A stretch of 64,000 nt of DNA from Pusillimonas sp. DMV24BSW_D (lineage in GTDB: Bacteria > Pseudomonadota > Gammaproteobacteria > Burkholderiales > Burkholderiaceae_B): contig NZ_CP049990.1 of the NCBI RefSeq assembly GCF_011388195.1, forward strand, positions 124,001 to 188,000. The letters are read 5' to 3'. The notes beneath the pieces are model-generated. The model was not told the DNA's origin. It saw nothing but the letters and a program-made list of their open reading frames with translations, and searched no databases. Shown piece after piece: positions 60,987 through 64,000 of the stretch; the first letter of the stretch is position 1; every line of letters begins with the position of its first letter. Position numbers and translations under genes: made by a program.

Positions 60987-62535
60987 GCCAAGACGACCGC
61001 GGTGTTGTCATACGCCCCATCACAAATGCCAGATTCGCGGCCGCCGCCATTGCCGCATTATGGGCATCCGCTCGTGCCTGGCGTGCTTCCAGCAAATCGG
61101 TCGTTGCCTCGGTCACCGTAGTCAATGTTCCCACACCACTGCGATACGCATCAAACGACGCGTCGTAAGTGGTTTGCGCAGTAGACACCAGTTCCGTTGC
61201 CGCCTCAAAGCTTTGCAATGCGGATCGCAACACCGTTTCGGCAGCAACCATTTCCCGCAAAGCATCACGACGCTGTGTTTGCAGCGCTTGCTGTGCCTCT
61301 TCCACCGCAATTTCGGCGTCGCGCAAACGGGCCTGTCGTAAACCGCCATCGAAAATCGGCATTGTGACACCCAGCAAAACCCCGCTTGACGTGGCCGTTT
61401 GACTTAATCCAGGCAAACCCCGCACATCGAAACTGATACGGCTGTTGGCGGCAACCGCGCCTAAATACACCTTGGGCAAGAACTCGGCCTCGGCCGCTTT
61501 CACATTCGCTTTAGCCGCCTTTACCGCCGCATAAGCCGCCACTAAATCAGGGCGTTGCGCCAACGCCTGTTGCATACGCTCCGATGTAATCGGGTCGGTT
61601 GCAACAGGCAACGCGCGTGTTTGAACCGGCGCAATATTAAGCTGGGTTGTCGGCGGCACGCCCAACGCGCTCATAAGCCCCAGATACGCATTGCGCTCCA
61701 AACCCTCGTTATCGACCAAATTCAATTTGGCTTGCGCCACCGCCTGTCGAACCAAAGAGAGCTCAATGGATGTCGCTACACCAGCGTCCAGCTTGTCACG
61801 TACAGCACGCTCGACTTTACGTTGATTAGCCAGTGCTTCACGCGCGAGTTTTGTCCGCATGCGCGCCGTGTTGTATTGGTAAAACTGATCGGTGACGTCG
61901 CGAATCACCTTTTGATGCGCCGCATTGAACAACACATTCGCTGCGAACGATAGTTGGGACGCCCCCTCCAGCAACGCTTCACGCTGGCCGAAATCGAATA
62001 ATAGCCAGCCTAAAGCCAATGCCGGTACGGTTCCACTGATATCGGTATCGAAGTTTCGATAGCCGCCTACCTGCAAAGGTAAAGGCTGACTGGTACGCTG
62101 ATAGCCGCCAATGACATTGGCCGACAACATGGGTAAAAACGTGGCTTCCACCATTCCGGTGGCTAAAGCCGCCTGCCGCGCCCGATTCCACGCTTGACGG
62201 GTTTGGGGATTTTCGCGCTGGGCGATATCAATGAGCTCGGGCAGTTGTAAAGGTCTCGACGTATCAAGATCCGGGCCGGAATCAACTTGCGCCAAAGCCG
62301 GCACCGAAGGAATTGAAAAGCCGGAAAGGTCAGGAGGACTAATATCCAAACCCGCCGAAGCCTGGTTTTCAGTTGGCCGCCAAGGCTCGTGAGCTGACGC
62401 GGGCGCACGATTAATTGCATTACTTGCACACGCCGACAAGGCAACACATGCCAGAATGGATAGCGCCTGACGCCCCACGCGCGCAGCACTGACCATCGCC
62501 CGACTGCTGAAAAAACTGATTGAAAAATAGTTCAT
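60973..62535 (-). CDS. TolC/NodT-family outer membrane efflux lipoprotein
   Basis: 520 residues. Seen: Sec signal with lipobox LSACAS (Cys about residue 36), then two OEP repeats: long helices rich in Ala/Gln/Arg (LPELIDIAQRENPQTRQAWN, and GTLTTVTEATTDLLEARQA near the C-terminus). Forms the trimeric outer-membrane duct of a tripartite pump. Overlaps the FUSC stop by 4 bases, so the pair probably forms an aromatic-acid or drug exporter; an adaptor gene would lie outside the window. Overlaps the EAL sensor gene by 14 bases at the 3' ends. Confidence 0.9.
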   Translation of the reverse strand: MNYFSISFFSSRAMVSAARVGRQALSILACVALSACASNAINRAPASAHEPWRPTENQASAGLDISPPDLSGFSIPSVPALAQVDSGPDLDTSRPLQLPELIDIAQRENPQTRQAWNRARQAALATGMVEATFLPMLSANVIGGYQRTSQPLPLQVGGYRNFDTDISGTVPALALGWLLFDFGQREALLEGASQLSFAANVLFNAAHQKVIRDVTDQFYQYNTARMRTKLAREALANQRKVERAVRDKLDAGVATSIELSLVRQAVAQAKLNLVDNEGLERNAYLGLMSALGVPPTTQLNIAPVQTRALPVATDPITSERMQQALAQRPDLVAAYAAVKAAKANVKAAEAEFLPKVYLGAVAANSRISFDVRGLPGLSQTATSSGVLLGVTMPIFDGGLRQARLRDAEIAVEEAQQALQTQRRDALREMVAAETVLRSALQSFEAATELVSTAQTTYDASFDAYRSGVGTLTTVTEATTDLLEARQARADAHNAAMAAAANLAFVMGRMTTPRSSWLRSP

Positions 62536-64000
62536 GCTGGTTGCACACTTAGCTGATGACGCATGTCAGTTAACTGACGCTCCCATTGCGCGACGGTACC
62601 ACGACTTTCCTGCATCAATGCCATTCGCACACCAAATACTTCCCCTTGTTTCAGCGTTTTCCTAAGCAGGTCCAATTCTTCACGCGGGGGGCGTAACGAA
62701 TGGGGTTCGAAATGCACACGCGATAACTGCTCGCGAACGGCGTCCAGAGCAGCCAGATTCTGCGCCGTTTGATTAGGGCTACATAACGGACCAGGGTGGG
62801 TCTGCCCGCTATACCAGGACAACCGCTCTAAAACCGCGCTTAGCCTGGCGCGCGCGGCTTGTGCGGCACTGATCGGCCATATCCGCGTGAATACAAGATA
62901 AAGAATCAGATTCCCGAGCAAAATTCCCATTATGCGATCCAGTGCGACGGACATTTGCACATCAGGCCCAAACCCCTGAAGCACCGTCAACAAGAATGCG
63001 AGCCCAATTTGCACACCGGCGTAAGCACTGCGCTCGGAACCACTGGATACCCAACCCGCGCAGAGTATTCCAACAAACACCAATAACATAAGCTGCCCGA
63101 TCGACGTCATCAGCGGAATCAAAAACAGAATGGAAAGCACACCCATGGCCGCCCCTACCAGGCAACCCAATATCCGCAGCGTTAATTTATGAACGGTTTC
63201 CCCGGTGGACCCCAGCGCTGCCACATAACAGGTAATCATGGCCGTGTGAATGTCTTGCCAATCCATCGCCGTATACGCAGTGTAGGCAATCACGGCGGCC
63301 AATGTGGTTTTAAGCGCAAATCGCTGATAAACCGGGTTAGTCAGTGCATCTGGATAAAAGAAACCCGAATGGGGAGCGGACCGGCCTTCGGGTACGGGTG
63401 TGTATAACAAGGCTATGGCGTTCGTGAGAGGCTGCAACCTAAGCGGAACATTTTGCGCTTGCTGAGGTGGTTCCGGATACTGGCCCGCCTGGAAAGCCTG
63501 CGCCAGCCGACGACACTGAGCCGCCGACTCTGCAGCATAACTGTCGAAACTGCCGCGCTGCGCCACGTGCGTTTCGTCGTCGGCTGTGCCCGACGAGTCA
63601 TATTGACTGGCATGAATCAAAAGCTCATAACTTCGCGTGACGGCAGCTTTAAGCTGGGCTTGCCGCACTTTAGGAATGAGGTGAAACAAAGCAACATACT
63701 TCATATAACTGTCGGCTTCGGCATTACCCTTTCGTAAAAGGGTCCAGACATCATCCGCCGATGCTTGCCCATGAAGCACATCGGCCACCACATTCAAACG
63801 CTCAGCGACCAAACGCTGCAATAAACGTGGTACCGAGCGCCCGAACGCCACATTGCACACAATAATCAAACCCATAGGCACCGCCGCCATCAGCCACGCG
63901 TACAAAATGCCGCGCGTAGCCACTTCACCAAATGGCGCGTTACCCAACAAGGTCATGATGAACGCCACGACCAACGCCAGAATGCTGCCTGCCGGTCCCA
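62532..64000 (-). CDS. FUSC-family inner membrane exporter (5' end outside window)
   Basis: 488 residues visible; the reading frame continues through the right edge, so the internal TTG at 63974 is not taken as the start. Seen: a hydrophobic N-terminal block of which only the last helices (VVAFIMTLL, ILYAWLMAAVPMGLIIVCN) are visible, a cytoplasmic helical linker (about 60-200), and a second membrane block (ALKTTLAAVIAYTAYTAMDW to GILLGNLILYLVFTRIWP) followed by a helical tail. This duplicated layout is that of FUSC/AaeB/YccS proteins, which export fusaric or hydroxybenzoic acids. Coupled to a TolC-like gene. Confidence 0.88.
   Translation of the reverse strand, partial: GPAGSILALVVAFIMTLLGNAPFGEVATRGILYAWLMAAVPMGLIIVCNVAFGRSVPRLLQRLVAERLNVVADVLHGQASADDVWTLLRKGNAEADSYMKYVALFHLIPKVRQAQLKAAVTRSYELLIHASQYDSSGTADDETHVAQRGSFDSYAAESAAQCRRLAQAFQAGQYPEPPQQAQNVPLRLQPLTNAIALLYTPVPEGRSAPHSGFFYPDALTNPVYQRFALKTTLAAVIAYTAYTAMDWQDIHTAMITCYVAALGSTGETVHKLTLRILGCLVGAAMGVLSILFLIPLMTSIGQLMLLVFVGILCAGWVSSGSERSAYAGVQIGLAFLLTVLQGFGPDVQMSVALDRIMGILLGNLILYLVFTRIWPISAAQAARARLSAVLERLSWYSGQTHPGPLCSPNQTAQNLAALDAVREQLSRVHFEPHSLRPPREELDLLRKTLKQGEVFGVRMALMQESRGTVAQWERQLTDMRHQLSVQPA

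Noticed and set aside
1-64000. tRNA/rRNA genes, CRISPR arrays, insertion sequences, integrases or attachment sites
   Set aside because: None seen on either strand; gaps are all under 300 bases and hold only short regulatory elements.

Overview
The window looks like a chromosomal segment of a Gram-negative, motile, heterotrophic betaproteobacterium, most likely Burkholderiales (Alcaligenaceae-like). This is inferred from protein resemblance (Bordetella-type porin, LivFGMHK-type transporters, AccB/AccC-type subunits, a PagL-like lipid A deacylase, a globin-coupled diguanylate cyclase) and an even GC content in the mid-50s. Coding density is very high. No intergenic stretch exceeds 300 bases, and many neighbouring genes share 4-base ATGA overlaps. 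I saw no tRNA, rRNA, CRISPR array, insertion sequence or prophage.

Layout. (1) 1-2248, minus: a ligC/pmdC-like dehydrogenase of protocatechuate 4,5-cleavage, a LOG-family hydrolase and an MFS exporter cut by the window edge. (2) 2375-3997: a chemoreceptor. (3) 3983-11150, minus: an eight-gene operon (FAD amine oxidase-like, DUF1365, CFA-synthase-like methyltransferase, chalcone-isomerase-fold protein, GPH-type permease, DUF3833 lipoprotein, SDR, NTF2-like). It is transcribed away from a CarH/LitR-type MerR regulator with a cobalamin domain (11317-12264). The intergenic region is packed with TTGTC/GACAA half-sites, which suggests a light-responsive membrane-lipid system. (4) 12345-15562: a MacA/MacB-like ABC efflux system in three genes. 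(5) 15487-19738: an EAL protein, a second chemoreceptor and a MASE3-EAL protein. (6) 19769-22660, minus: DUF308/HdeD, cytochrome c, K+ channel and tandem Usp, a compact stress-type group. (7) 22777-25335: PagL, then a flavin monooxygenase with a clear sigma70 promoter and palindromic operator, followed by a TetR regulator. (8) 25295-30353: MHYT-GGDEF-EAL, PhoD-like phosphatase and a Tat-exported dienelactone hydrolase.

(9) 30357-43666, minus, is the most intriguing part. A biotin-dependent carboxylase is encoded in three pieces (AccB-like carrier, AccC-like biotin carboxylase, pyruvate-carboxylase/OadA-type carboxyltransferase). With it are a HAD-IIA phosphatase, acetoacetyl-CoA synthetase, a Tm-1-like UPF0261 protein of unknown function, a complete branched-chain-type ABC importer and finally selU. 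An IclR-family regulator is divergent. The pieces suggest import or capture of a small keto compound, its carboxylation, and activation of the product with CoA. I know of no characterised pathway with this composition.

(10) 44621-50923: quinone-reductase-like MDR, PaaI thioesterase, MFS, TerB-like, porin and BCCT transporter. (11) 51063-54671: Fur-box-controlled PepSY protein, small membrane protein and TonB siderophore receptor. (12) 54764-64000: VanX-type dipeptidase, DosC-like oxygen-sensing diguanylate cyclase, glutamate decarboxylase, an SBP-PAS-GGDEF-EAL sensor, and a TolC-like lipoprotein with a FUSC exporter cut by the right edge. Five c-di-GMP enzymes lie in about 45 kb.
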